DNA from: UBA1723 sp045641625
GTDB lineage: Bacteria > Bacteroidota > Bacteroidia > Bacteroidales > Paludibacteraceae
NCBI GenBank assembly: GCA_045641625.1
Contig: JAZUHH010000053.1
Location: 1-16,918, forward strand
Reading direction: 5' to 3'
Length of the DNA stretch: 16,918 nt
How positions within the stretch are numbered: the first letter of the stretch is position 1; each line of letters starts with the position of its first letter. The translations under genes and the position numbers were made by a program. This document shows, one piece after another, positions 1-8,200 of this stretch. Under the pieces are notes generated by a model. The model did not search any database. It was given only the letters and a program-made list of their open reading frames with translations, and was not told the origin of the DNA.

Positions 1-65
1 ATTGCTGCCGAAACCATAACAATAGCAGTGATTAGCACTACTACAAAGATTTCACTTGAACCCAT
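1..65 (-). CDS. Start of an unidentified membrane-anchored protein (cut by window edge)
   Basis: Only the first 21 codons are visible: an ATG at 65-63 opens a frame beginning MGSSEIF and continuing as an uninterrupted hydrophobic stretch rich in V, I, L and A to the window edge. This looks like an N-terminal transmembrane helix or an uncleaved signal anchor, because there are no positive charges before the hydrophobic core. No SD is seen; the upstream DNA is a run of ATT triplets. I cannot assign a family from 21 residues. It could be a false start, but the lack of any other gene over the preceding 650 bases and the common strand support it. Confidence 0.45.
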   Translation of the reverse strand, partial: MGSSEIFVVVLITAIVMVSAA

Positions 66-73
66 GATTAAAA

Positions 74-88
74 ATTATTATTATTATT
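74..88. repeat. Short trinucleotide tract (ATT)5
   Basis: Five perfect ATT units lie 9-23 bases upstream of the ATG of the left-edge gene, in its leader. Such a tract could alter spacing to the start codon if it slips, but five units in AT-rich DNA may be chance. Confidence 0.6.
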
Positions 89-110
89 TTTTTCTTTTCA
101 AACCCAAACT

Positions 111-177
111 ATAATGCGACCCAAAATCAAGAAATTTATCGTTAGATAAACTAAATCTTAACTTTGAGTCGCATTAT
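111..177 (-). ncRNA. Long RNA hairpin (structured leader, 3' end or small RNA)
   Basis: Arms 111-132 and 156-177 are inverted repeats of 22 bases with three differences. Read as minus-strand RNA all 22 positions pair, because the three differences become G-U pairs; read as plus-strand RNA they are C-A mismatches. Inside, 135-140 and 145-150 (TTTATC / GATAAA) form a further 6-bp stem with the 4-base loop TAAC (minus sense). The hairpin ends 46 bases before the ATG at 65. It lacks a clean U-run, so it is not a standard intrinsic terminator. The strand bias of the wobble pairs is direct evidence for a minus-strand transcript; function (5' UTR structure, RNA processing site or small RNA) is unknown. 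Confidence 0.5.
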
Positions 178-343
178 CGAAACAGACATTTTCAAAATAC
201 ATCGACACAGTAGAAAGCGAAATCGATTTAAAAACATCTTGAGAGCCGTTACATTTTACGACACCCTGACACGAAACCTCTACTCGCAAAATATTTTGAT
301 TCTTTTTCTGCATCAATAATATTGTATTTAAAATATCTATCAC
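158..343 (-). CDS. Possible small unknown protein (51 or 61 aa)
   Basis: An open frame runs from GTG at 343 (61 codons) or ATG at 313 (51 codons) to a TAA at 160-158. From the ATG the product would begin MQKKNQN, has a plausible alternation of beta-like residues, and has three cysteines. GC content here is higher than in the flanks. A promoter-like string (TACTATTTG, one base longer than the usual spacing) sits about 60 bases upstream near 405. There is no SD and no family I recognise, and its stop codon falls inside the 5' arm of the hairpin at 111-177. It may be a gene remnant or chance. Confidence 0.22.
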   Translation of the reverse strand: MIDILNTILLMQKKNQNILRVEVSCQGVVKCNGSQDVFKSISLSTVSMYFENVCFDNATQS

Positions 344-521
344 TTTTTGTTTTTATTCAAAAATTTAATTTAAAATTACTTTTTGCACCTCATACTCTAT
401 TTTTCTTTACAAATAGTAAGAAAAACCTGTTTAAATCGTACTTTTTTGGTCATTTCCAATAAATGGGCAATAAGTTAATTTGAGCAAATTTAGTCATATT
501 TTCCTTTTATACAAACAAAAA

Positions 522-563
522 AAGAACTTTTTTAATAGGGCTTTCCCCACTAAAAAAGTTCTT
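522..563 (-). terminator. Rho-independent terminator after the yfhO-fur-OMP operon
   Basis: A perfect 13-bp inverted repeat, AAGAACTTTTTTA at 522-534 and its complement at 551-563, encloses a 16-base loop that can form a further GGG/CCC pairing. On the minus strand it is followed by TTTTTGTTTG. It lies about 160 bases beyond the OMP stop codon, so the operon mRNA would have a long 3' UTR. Confidence 0.8.
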
Positions 564-619
564 ATTCTGCAAATTTTTACGCCTAAAAATTTATCAACAA
601 ATCGTGTATGTTACAAATC

Positions 620-645
620 ATAAGAAAAACAATTTGTTTTCTTAT
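620..645. repeat. AT-rich palindrome in the OMP 3' UTR
   Basis: ATAAGAAAA (620-628) and TTTTCTTAT (637-645) form a 9-bp stem, extendable by CAA/TTG past a single-base bulge. An overlapping small palindrome CTTATA-ATT-TATAAG sits at 641-655. Neither is followed by a U-run on the minus strand, so I do not call a terminator; it is probably mRNA 3' structure or chance in AT-rich DNA. Confidence 0.4.
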
Positions 646-719
646 AATTTATAAGTAGCATTCAAATAAGCTGGTCTATACCTTCCTATTCCTTATTCCA
701 ACGGCCACAAACCTATAAA

Positions 720-1433
720 CTAGAACTTATAGCCGAAAGTCAAGAAAAGATTCCATGACGGATTGCTAACAATACAGTCAGAGAAGTGAAGCTCAAAAGC
801 ATCCTTTTGAAGCGAAGTAATTCCCCATCTCAAGCCGGCAAGAACCTCATAATGATTCTTTACCACAACTCCTGCCTTGAACTTGCCGCTGAAATCAAAT
901 CTGTTATATCTTGCCTCATCGAAACCGCTACTCTTGTCAGCCTTGAACAGAGGTGTCTTGTTATGCACATCTCCTGCCATAAAGAAGTCTTCTGTGACAT
1001 AATTTCTTGTTCCGCCCAATCCAAAGGCAAAAGTCGGAGCTACTGCAACAACCGGTCTGACATCTCCGCTTCCGAAAGTCCACTTGAAGTACAAAGGAAC
1101 TTCAAGGTAGTGCAAGGTCTCTGTCGCTACCGGACAAATTTCAACATCTATTCTTTTTAACGCCTCCCAATCATTAGACACCACATCATTTGCCCCAATC
1201 ATTGAATAGTTAAGCTCAGGGTTGAAAGAGAAGCATTTGTTTCCAATACTTACTCCAACTCCCGCCAAAAGACCTGGTCTTAGATTAGTATTATTCCAAA
1301 GATAAGACGAAAGATTCATACCCACATGGGCATCTACTGCTACTTTCTTTGCCGGCTGTTCCTCTGTCTGGGCAAAAGCGGAAAGTGTTGACAAAGCAAC
1401 AGCGCAAGACATAAATTTCTTTAACAAACTCAT
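720..1433 (-). CDS. Outer-membrane beta-barrel protein (porin family, OMP_b-brl type)
   Basis: A 237-residue secreted protein. The first 21 residues form a Sec signal peptide (basic MSLLKKF, hydrophobic core, cleavage likely after AFA before QTEEQ). The mature part alternates polar and hydrophobic residues in strand-length blocks with glycine/tyrosine-rich turns (for example GLLAGVGVSIG and YLEVPLYFKW) and ends in FGYKF with a C-terminal phenylalanine, the usual BAM-recognised last strand. Size and motifs fit the PorT/OmpX-like small barrel families (PF13568 or relatives) of Bacteroidota, probably about 8-10 strands. It starts 18 bases after the fur stop codon, so it should be co-transcribed with fur and yfhO; no SD precedes the ATG. 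Its ligand is unknown. The link with a Fur-family regulator hints at metal homeostasis or envelope stress, but that is inference. Confidence 0.85.
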   Translation of the reverse strand: MSLLKKFMSCAVALSTLSAFAQTEEQPAKKVAVDAHVGMNLSSYLWNNTNLRPGLLAGVGVSIGNKCFSFNPELNYSMIGANDVVSNDWEALKRIDVEICPVATETLHYLEVPLYFKWTFGSGDVRPVVAVAPTFAFGLGGTRNYVTEDFFMAGDVHNKTPLFKADKSSGFDEARYNRFDFSGKFKAGVVVKNHYEVLAGLRWGITSLQKDAFELHFSDCIVSNPSWNLFLTFGYKF

Positions 1434-1451
1434 AAAAAAACTTAAATAAAT

Positions 1452-1868
1452 TTATCTTTTGTTTCTGCATCTAGGGCAGACTCCCTTTATCATATAGGTG
1501 ATGGAATCCACCTCGTACCCTTCGGGAATGTCAACCTTGGGAATAGGAATGTCGTGGAAGCACTCGGAATGCCTGCATACCACGCAATAGAAATGGACAT
1601 GCATGTCGTCCACAGTGCATTCGTCATGACCTGAGCACAATTCGTACCTTATCGTTCCCGAACCGTCCTCTATGGAATGGGCCACATGATTCTCTACGAA
1701 ATGGCAGAGCGTCCTAAAGATACTCGACTTGTCCATCGGGCAAAGCTCCTGCTCCAACTCGCCGAGCGAACTGGGGCTCTTCTGGTTATGAAGAGCCTTG
1801 ACCACCAATATCCTGTTGGCAGTCACCTTTACACCTTTGGCGGCGAGTATCTGTTCAAAATGCTCCAT
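1452..1868 (-). CDS. Fur-family metal-dependent transcriptional repressor
   Basis: A 138-residue protein (ATG at 1868; a TTG one codon upstream is also open). Residues about 5-80 are the winged-helix DNA-binding domain: the segment KVTANRILVVKAL matches the start of Fur proteins, and SSIFRTLCHFVENHV is the recognition region. The C-terminal dimerisation/metal domain has His90-x-His92, Cys95-x2-Cys98 and Cys131-x2-Cys134, the two CxxC pairs being the structural zinc site of Fur/Zur/PerR proteins. The usual longer His-rich stretch before the first CxxC is short here, so I cannot decide whether it senses iron, zinc or peroxide. It begins 20 bases after the yfhO stop and its stop is 18 bases before the OMP gene, placing a regulator in the middle of an envelope-protein operon. 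No Fur-box-like palindrome was found in the window. Confidence 0.85.
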   Translation of the reverse strand: MEHFEQILAAKGVKVTANRILVVKALHNQKSPSSLGELEQELCPMDKSSIFRTLCHFVENHVAHSIEDGSGTIRYELCSGHDECTVDDMHVHFYCVVCRHSECFHDIPIPKVDIPEGYEVDSITYMIKGVCPRCRNKR

Positions 1869-1888
1869 CAATCAAAAATCTGCTTCAC

Positions 1889-4375
1889 TTAGGCCCCCTT
1901 TACACTCTTCTTGCCCTTCTTCTCCTCATAAACGTACCATCCGAGCAATCCCAGGATAGAAAGGACAAGCAACCACGAGGCAACCACTCCGACAGTGCGC
2001 AAAGTATAGTATGTCTTAGGATAGAAAGTGAACTCTATCTCGTGGTCTCCTGCTGGAACCTTCATGGCTCTCAATATCCAGTTTGCACGGACGTGATCAA
2101 CCTCCTTGCCGTCCACCTTGGCAACCCATCCCGGCTGATAATAGACATCAGAGAAAACTGCGACAGCATCTTCAGATGTCGAAGTCTTGAACTTCTTTAT
2201 GTTTGGCTTGCTGTAAACAAGCTCTATCTTTCCGTCAGTAGGCAGTTTTGTACCCTCTACCAGCTTCATCTGCTCGGCAGAAACGATAGCAACATTCTTT
2301 GTGTCGCTCTTCTTCAAGAGCATCATCTCGTCATCGGCAGTCTTGGCCTCAACCAAAGAAGAGGCAAACCAAGCAGCTCCGTTAGCCTGACTGTTCAACA
2401 ATGGCTTGCTGCTTGCATCTAGGACGTACTTCATGTTAAGCATGTTCAAAGCCGTAGTTCTGGCAAACACTGAATCCAGATCACTCTGAGTCTGAACCTT
2501 CGGCAACGCCATCTGCAGGTAAGAGATCTCACCCTGAAGCTTCTGCTCGATCAAATCCTGATAGCGTCTGTTCTTTGCGGCGTTATATCCGCCTATAGAG
2601 TGATGGAAATAAGAGACTCTGGTATCATTGAAAGGATTGTTCATCGTAAGAACACGATAATCCAAATCCTTGTCGCTCATAATCTCCTTGTCAGCGTCAG
2701 TCGGCTTGATAGTATTCTTGGAAGACTTCACCCTTACGAAGTTGCTGTCGTTCAAATATCTCTGGTCAACATTCCAAAGGTCAAGGAAGGTAAGCACAGC
2801 CACACAAAGTGCCGCATACTTCTTGAACTTCACAAACTTCTCCATGTTGCATAGCCACATCAATGCCGCAGCAACCAGGATGAACATCATAGAACGGAAA
2901 GCATCCGATGTCAGCAAATCCTTTCTGTCCTTTACAAGCGCATTCATGTACCAGTCAGGCAAACCGTAGGACATATCGTTATCACACTTGAAAGTTAAGC
3001 CAAACATGTCCGGAGCCACCCACAACAAGAAACAGACACCTGCTGTAATGGTTGTTGCAACACCCAAATATAAGGTGAACTTGTCGTCTGACTTTGAACC
3101 CACATACTTCTTCAACGCCAAGGCTCCAAGCAAGGCGAATGTCATCTGCGGGATGATCAATGCCATCGAAGGAGTTCTGAACTTGTTATAGAAAGGAAGA
3201 ACATCAAAGAACGTATTGTTGATGTTCATATTATGTCCGAAACTCAACACGAAGAAGAACAATGACGCACCGAACACAATCCATGTCCACTTGTTGCGAA
3301 CATAAACCAATGCAAGCAGAGTCAAGAAACATACGATGGCACCGAAATAAACCGGTCCCGAAGTGAACGGCTGGTCTCCCCAATAAGTGTATGCCTGCAG
3401 ACGGTCAGGCACCTGGTAGTTGTTGCTTCTGTACGCTTTTGCAAGGTGAGAGCTTCTTTTGTCAAGAGTTCCTCCGGACTCTCCTCCCACATAGTTAGGA
3501 ACAAGGATAGTCATTGTCTCACCTATTCCATAGCTCCAAGCAAAGGCGTAGTCGCGGTCCAAACCGGAAGACTTTGTTTCCTCTTTTCCGTCAACTTCCG
3601 CTGTCAGCTCGCTTCTTCCACGAATACTTGTCTTTCCCACCTCGTAATGAGAGTAAAGGTCAGCGGAACAAATCAGAATACCAAGAACACAGCCTACTGC
3701 CATGACTCCCGCAGAGCGCAGGATCGAGGAATAGTCCTTGTCCATTATCTGCATCACCACCCATGCCAAGAAGACCACAAGTGCCAAAATTGCAAAATAA
3801 TATACGATCTGGTAATGTCCGCTTGCCACAAGCAATGTGAATCCCAAAGCAAAGACAAGACCTCCGAGAATATACTTCTTCCTATTCATAATCAGCTGCA
3901 TACCGCAAAGAGTCAATGGCATATAGGCCATAGACCAGCCCTTTGTGACGTGACCTGCAGCTATGATTATCAGCGAATATGATGAAAAGGCAAACGCAAC
4001 CGCTCCGAACACGGAAGTCCATATTCCACAGCCAAGACTGATGAGCAGAGCATACATGCAGAAAAGCATACAAAGAACGATGCCCGCATCCTTCTCTCCC
4101 ATTGACTTGAAAAAGCCGGTGATAATCTTTGTTCCCCATACTACTGACGATGGGTTTCCGATAGTATATGCAGGCATACCAGAGAACATGGAACTACACC
4201 AAACGGACTCACCACCCTCTTTCTCGTGATAGTCCACCTGCTCCTTGATCATACCTTCCCATTTCTGTATATCACCCTGCACCAAGACTTTGCCATCCAA
4301 CTTGGCAGAGAAATAAACCATCGTTGCCACTACAAATCCAAGCAGCACAAGAGCATGTTTTAACCAGCTTTTCAT
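1889..4375 (-). CDS. YfhO-family polytopic membrane protein (putative GT-C-type glycosyltransferase)
   Basis: An 828-residue protein. I chose ATG 4375 (MKSWLKHALVLLG) because AAAAGG lies just upstream and a promoter -7 box at 4409-4416 would leave a short leader; the frame is open 18 codons further upstream, but that part would overlap the promoter. The layout fits PF09586 (YfhO): an N-terminal transmembrane helix (about 5-24), a first extracytoplasmic loop carrying QGD (Asp35) typical of GT-C folds, about a dozen membrane helices to residue ~530, a soluble domain (~550-790) ending in YYQPGWVAKVDGK and VPAGDHEIEF, both classic for the family, then a last helix (~793-815) and a basic tail. In Bacillus and Listeria, YfhO proteins act in lipoteichoic-acid glycosylation; Bacteroidota have no teichoic acid, so the acceptor here is unknown. 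It is the first gene of the operon with fur and the barrel protein. Confidence 0.88.
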   Translation of the reverse strand: MKSWLKHALVLLGFVVATMVYFSAKLDGKVLVQGDIQKWEGMIKEQVDYHEKEGGESVWCSSMFSGMPAYTIGNPSSVVWGTKIITGFFKSMGEKDAGIVLCMLFCMYALLISLGCGIWTSVFGAVAFAFSSYSLIIIAAGHVTKGWSMAYMPLTLCGMQLIMNRKKYILGGLVFALGFTLLVASGHYQIVYYFAILALVVFLAWVVMQIMDKDYSSILRSAGVMAVGCVLGILICSADLYSHYEVGKTSIRGRSELTAEVDGKEETKSSGLDRDYAFAWSYGIGETMTILVPNYVGGESGGTLDKRSSHLAKAYRSNNYQVPDRLQAYTYWGDQPFTSGPVYFGAIVCFLTLLALVYVRNKWTWIVFGASLFFFVLSFGHNMNINNTFFDVLPFYNKFRTPSMALIIPQMTFALLGALALKKYVGSKSDDKFTLYLGVATTITAGVCFLLWVAPDMFGLTFKCDNDMSYGLPDWYMNALVKDRKDLLTSDAFRSMMFILVAAALMWLCNMEKFVKFKKYAALCVAVLTFLDLWNVDQRYLNDSNFVRVKSSKNTIKPTDADKEIMSDKDLDYRVLTMNNPFNDTRVSYFHHSIGGYNAAKNRRYQDLIEQKLQGEISYLQMALPKVQTQSDLDSVFARTTALNMLNMKYVLDASSKPLLNSQANGAAWFASSLVEAKTADDEMMLLKKSDTKNVAIVSAEQMKLVEGTKLPTDGKIELVYSKPNIKKFKTSTSEDAVAVFSDVYYQPGWVAKVDGKEVDHVRANWILRAMKVPAGDHEIEFTFYPKTYYTLRTVGVVASWLLVLSILGLLGWYVYEEKKGKKSVKGA

Positions 4376-4408
4376 ATAACCTTTTAATTCTTTCAATAAA
4401 TATGGGTG

Positions 4409-4416
4409 CAAAGATA
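4409..4416 (-). promoter_or_regulatory. Promoter -7 element for the yfhO operon
   Basis: Minus-strand TATCTTTG followed by CACCC matches the Bacteroidota sigma-ABfr consensus -7 box TAnnTTTG exactly. It lies 33 bases upstream of the yfhO ATG. No TTTG is found at the expected -33 position, which is common for this class. Confidence 0.65.
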
Positions 4417-4550
4417 AGGAAATAATCAATAAAATTGGGCATTTGAGCAGAAAAGACTATGCCAAACAAGTAAAAACATGAAAGTTAAATCACATTTGAA
4501 CGGTTGTTAGCCACAGACAGCAAAATCAAAAAAAGATATTTCACGGACAA

Positions 4551-4605
4551 GTTTCCAAACGAGGAAAAAGCATGAAAGTAATTCCTTTTCCTAATGCTTG
4601 GAAAC
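4551..4605 (-). ncRNA. Imperfect long hairpin upstream of the yfhO promoter
   Basis: GTTTCCAA at 4551-4558 is complementary to TTGGAAAC at 4598-4605. On the minus strand the outer stem extends to 10 bp (one G-U), then a 3x1 internal loop, then a 9-bp stem (AGGAAAAGG with CTTTTTCCT, one G-U) and a 13-base loop. Both wobble positions would be mismatches in plus-strand RNA, so the fold fits a minus-strand transcript better. It sits between the terminator at 4732-4763 and the yfhO promoter, so it would need its own promoter; none is clear. It could instead be a DNA-level palindromic element. Confidence 0.35.
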
Positions 4606-4731
4606 AAAAAGAAAGATTGAATTTAGAGCGTCATTCCATCAACGGAACAATATCAAGACATTTTCCACACTTGTAGAGAAAAGACCATCCAACAATCAAA
4701 TTACAAAGAAAGAGGAATTTGTCCATGATAA

Positions 4732-4763
4732 AAAAAGAGACTCAAACGAATGAGTCTCTTTTT
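4732..4763 (-). terminator. Rho-independent terminator after the small membrane protein gene
   Basis: A perfect 13-bp stem, AAAAAGAGACTCA (4732-4744) and its complement (4751-4763), with the 6-base loop AACGAA. The minus-strand transcript ends in a run of U from the arm and the following T residues. It starts 12 bases after the stop codon of the 4776 gene. A-runs and T-runs on both sides could let it work in both directions. Confidence 0.88.
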
Positions 4764-4775
4764 GTCAATATCTTT

Positions 4776-5180
4776 TTACTGGTACAATGTATGCGCAACT
4801 ACAATGAACCAGCTTTCAAGCGCAGTCAGAATCAGGAACACAAGAAACAGCAGATAGACAAACGACTGCATATTCTCGAAATCGGTCAGCCTTATGCCAA
4901 GCCTCTTCTTTACAATGCTGTATATGACGAACGCAACGAAAGGGATAACTATCAAAAGGACCTGTGTTACAGTTGAATAGCCCAACAGCCTGCAGAGCAA
5001 TGACGAAACCACAAGCAAGTCAATAAACACTATCGCCTTGTTTGCGAACGAGATAGACTCACGTTTCTCAGCACCTACGCCATTTTTCTCCTCGTTGCGA
5101 AGCAATGTCAGAAACCAGGCTGAACAACATAGCATCAGCAAGGGAAGTATAACAAGCATCAGTCTCAGTATCAAAAACAT
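4776..5180 (-). CDS. Small four-helix membrane protein, unknown function
   Basis: A 134-residue very hydrophobic protein that I do not recognise. Predicted membrane spans lie at about residues 4-26, 48-67, 71-91 and 106-128. Between the first two is a short polar loop (LLRNEEKNGVGAEKRES), and a basic segment KKRLGIRLTDFEN lies between the third and fourth. No signal peptide cleavage site and no catalytic motif are evident. The ATG at 5180 lacks an SD but the upstream AT-rich sequence is typical of Bacteroidota. It starts 56 bases after the stop of the giant activase and is followed at once by a terminator, so it is probably the second gene of that transcription unit. A functional tie to the activase (for example membrane anchoring or redox partner) is possible but not shown by the sequence. 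Confidence 0.7.
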   Translation of the reverse strand: MFLILRLMLVILPLLMLCCSAWFLTLLRNEEKNGVGAEKRESISFANKAIVFIDLLVVSSLLCRLLGYSTVTQVLLIVIPFVAFVIYSIVKKRLGIRLTDFENMQSFVYLLFLVFLILTALESWFIVVAHTLYQ

Positions 5181-5236
5181 ATAAACAAAATTTAGACAAT
5201 TACTAAAAAACTATATATCAATATAGCCGGGCAAAT

Positions 5237-8200
5237 TTAATAATTCTGCTTCACTTGCCGAGCAAGAAAATGGAGTCTGTTCAAAACATTTACCTCGCTG
5301 ACTCCCCCGTCAAAATCAAGGAACAGCAGATTCATATCCGGATAAAGCTTCTTGACTCTGCGCTCTATACCCTTGCTGATCACATGGTTGGCTATACATC
5401 CGAAAGGCTGAAGGCTTACTGCCGCATTGATTCCCCTCTTTGCAAAAGAGACAAACTCTGCAGGGATAAGCCAGCCTTCGCCGAACTGGGCGGCAGGGTT
5501 CACTATCTGCGCGGCATGCTCCATCTCCTCGTTTATGTCTGCACTGTTTTCGTAGTACCTGAACGCGGATGCGGCCTTGTCAAACTCGGAAACCAGTTTC
5601 GAGAACTTGTTCTCAAGCAACCTGTTCAAAAGTCTCTGCACCAAAGAAACTTTCTCCAGATTGTTCTTTCGGTTGAATCTCGCATTCGGGAAGTATTGGC
5701 TGAAGAACTCGACAATGCTTGGAATGACCGGCTCTATTCCTTCGCTCACAAGCCAGTCAACGACATGCTGGTGACCGAAGCTGTTGTACTTTATAAAGAT
5801 TTCTCCGACAACTCCTATACGGGGAACTTTCTTTTCCAAAGAGGCTTCGTTGAACTCCTTTGCAGCACTTGCGAGAAGCTTTAGAACGGCTCTCTTGTCC
5901 TTTTTCAGCACCATAGGAACCACATCGGCAATATACTTGTCCCTTATGCTCTTGGCAATTCCCTGGCTCTTTTCTCTGACAGCGGAAGCATAGTACATTC
6001 TTGCGAGTGCCTCCACATACAGGAACGAATAGATTACAGGGAAGATCACCTTCTTTGCATTAAGTTTGAAACCGCTCTGCTTGTTTATTGTGTTCATCAC
6101 AGATATTGACACAACCGGAATATCATCATATCCGGCACTAAGCAGAGCCTTCTTTATCAATGCTATATAGTTTGTCGCGCGACATTGGCCGCCGGTCTGG
6201 GTAATTGCGAACGCTATGTTGTTTCGGTCATACTTACCGCTTTCGATGGCAGAGATGACATCACCCACAACCAAAGTAGCCGGATAGCAGACCTCGTTGT
6301 TAGCATATTTCAATCCAAGCTTCGCACTCTCGGCTGTACTTGGGGGAAGGCTGTCCACGTCATATCCCATCATTCCGAAAATCGGAGGGATAAGCTGGGA
6401 ATAGAACTCAGAGAAGAAAGGTACAAGCACCTTCCTTTTTCTGTCCAGGTCAAGGAACTCCGGCGTTGTCTTGAACTCCTGCTTCTTGGATTCGGTATGG
6501 CGCTTGAACTTGATGCTCTCGACCAGGCTTCTGATTCTTAGTCTCAAGCTTCCGACATTGTTCACATCGTCAACTTTCAAGATTGTATGGTTCTTGCCCG
6601 CCCTTCGAAGCAGATCGCCCACCTCGTCAAGGATAAAGGCGTCTGGTCCGCAACCGAAGTTTGTAATCTGCACGAAATGTATATTCTGCTGACTCTCTGC
6701 CACAAACTGTGCGGCACGCATGATTCGGTTCATGTAGCTCCATTGCGGAATGATATGCGAATCCTTTACATTCTCGTCAATGCCGCGAGCCACATCTTCA
6801 GTAACCACATCTATGCCGAACGAAGTCATGATTTCGGAAACCTTGTGCTGGATCAGAGGGTCATTGTGGTAAGGACGACCGGCAAGAAGTATCACCATGC
6901 GGTCATTCTTCTTCGCTCTCTCAATTGTGCTGACAGCCTTGTCCGCCAAAGTCCTTTCAAAAATGGACTCAGCCTCCAATGCCTTTTGGAAAGCCGCCTT
7001 GAAATCCTTTTCAGAGAAAGACTTGCCAAGAATTGACTTCAGGTACTTCTTTAGGGCTGACTTCAAAAGTTTTGTGTCTTTGAATGTAACTACCGGACTG
7101 TCAACAGGAATGTTGTTCTTCCCTTGCGGATCTATGGCAGACTTTATAACGTCACTGTACCCTGCTACAATAGGACAGTTGAATGTGTTGTTCTCCTTTT
7201 CACCGTCCTTCTTTTCATAGATAACGTATGGATAGAAGATTCTGTCAACCTTCTTTTCCATCAAATCGAAAATGTGTCCGTGAACAAGCTTGGCAGGGAA
7301 GCAGATATTGTCCGCCATGATTGTATTAAGTCCCTTGGAATACATCTGGAACGAAGAACGGGGACTTGTGACAACCTTGATACCGCACAAAGTAAATAAA
7401 GTGTACCAGAACTGATAGTCCTCGAACATTCCAAGGACTCTAGGTATTCCGACAGTCAGCTTTGGCGTTGCCTTGCTGTCAAGACGTATATTTTTCTTGA
7501 AGGCCAACTCGCTCTTGTACAGGCTCATATTGAAACCTGGGTCCGTCGCTCCCTGCCCCTTGTTTGTATAGACCTTTTCGCACTTGTTCCCAGAATAGAA
7601 CACTTTTCCGTTAGCAAACACATTCTTTAGGACGTGGCAGTTGTTTTCGCAACCAACACAACGGAAAGGCTCGACAGAATACTCTCCGGGATCAGCCATA
7701 GAGGAAAGATCCCGAAGATTCTCAGCACCCATTCGCTTGGCATAGAGAGCGGCTCCGTATGCTCCCATCAACTCGGGATAGTTTGAAACAGACACCTCCT
7801 TGTTGATGCTTTTTTCGAACGCACGGACAACGGCCTTGTTTCGCATCGTACCACCCTGAAGGACGATATTCTCGCCAAGTTCGCTTATATCTTTAAGCTT
7901 CAATACTTTATAAAGGCAGTTCCCGACAACGGAATATGCCAGACCTGCAGAAATGTCTTCGATTGTGGCACCCTCTCGAACGCACTGGCGTACCTTTGAG
8001 TTCATAAAGACTGTGCATCGGGTACCTAAATCCTGAGGATTCTTGCTTTGCAGAGCCTTCTCTACAAACTCCGAAATGGGATGACCAAGTGAAGCCGCGA
8101 AACTGTCTATGAACGAACCGCATCCACTCGAACAAGCCTCATTGATTTCAAGTCTGTTAATTGTTCCATTCTCCACGAAGATAGCCTTCATGTCCTGGCC

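Larger units (their letters stand above)
66..719. other. AT-rich intergenic region, about 650 bp
   Basis: A long spacer between the OMP gene and the left-edge gene. It holds the terminator of the upstream operon (522-563), an AT-rich palindrome (620-645), a possible small ORF (158-343) and a long hairpin (111-177). Most of it is very AT-rich, but roughly 158-300 has visibly more G and C than its flanks, which suggests this part is not mere filler. No tRNA or recognisable RNA family was seen. Confidence 0.7.
4376..4731. other. Intergenic region upstream of yfhO (about 350 bp)
   Basis: No convincing ORF. It holds the yfhO promoter (4409-4416) and, well upstream of that promoter, the imperfect hairpin at 4551-4605. 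The remainder (4606-4731) is AT-rich with no further structure that I could detect. Confidence 0.65.

Noticed and set aside
641..655. CTTATA-ATT-TATAAG palindrome as an operator
   Set aside because: It lies in the 3' UTR of the OMP gene, is pure AT apart from two GC pairs and can arise by chance.
3446..3982. 178-codon plus-strand open frame
   Set aside because: Antisense to yfhO; composition rich in Ser/His/Cys typical of a shadow frame.
4376..4429. Upstream start for yfhO (18 extra residues)
   Set aside because: It would overlap the TATCTTTG promoter box, and AAAAGG is correctly placed for ATG 4375.
5255..5884. 209-codon plus-strand open frame
   Set aside because: Fully antisense to the C-terminus of the activase, whose conserved motifs (FGCIANHV, FLDFDGG) show the minus frame is coding.
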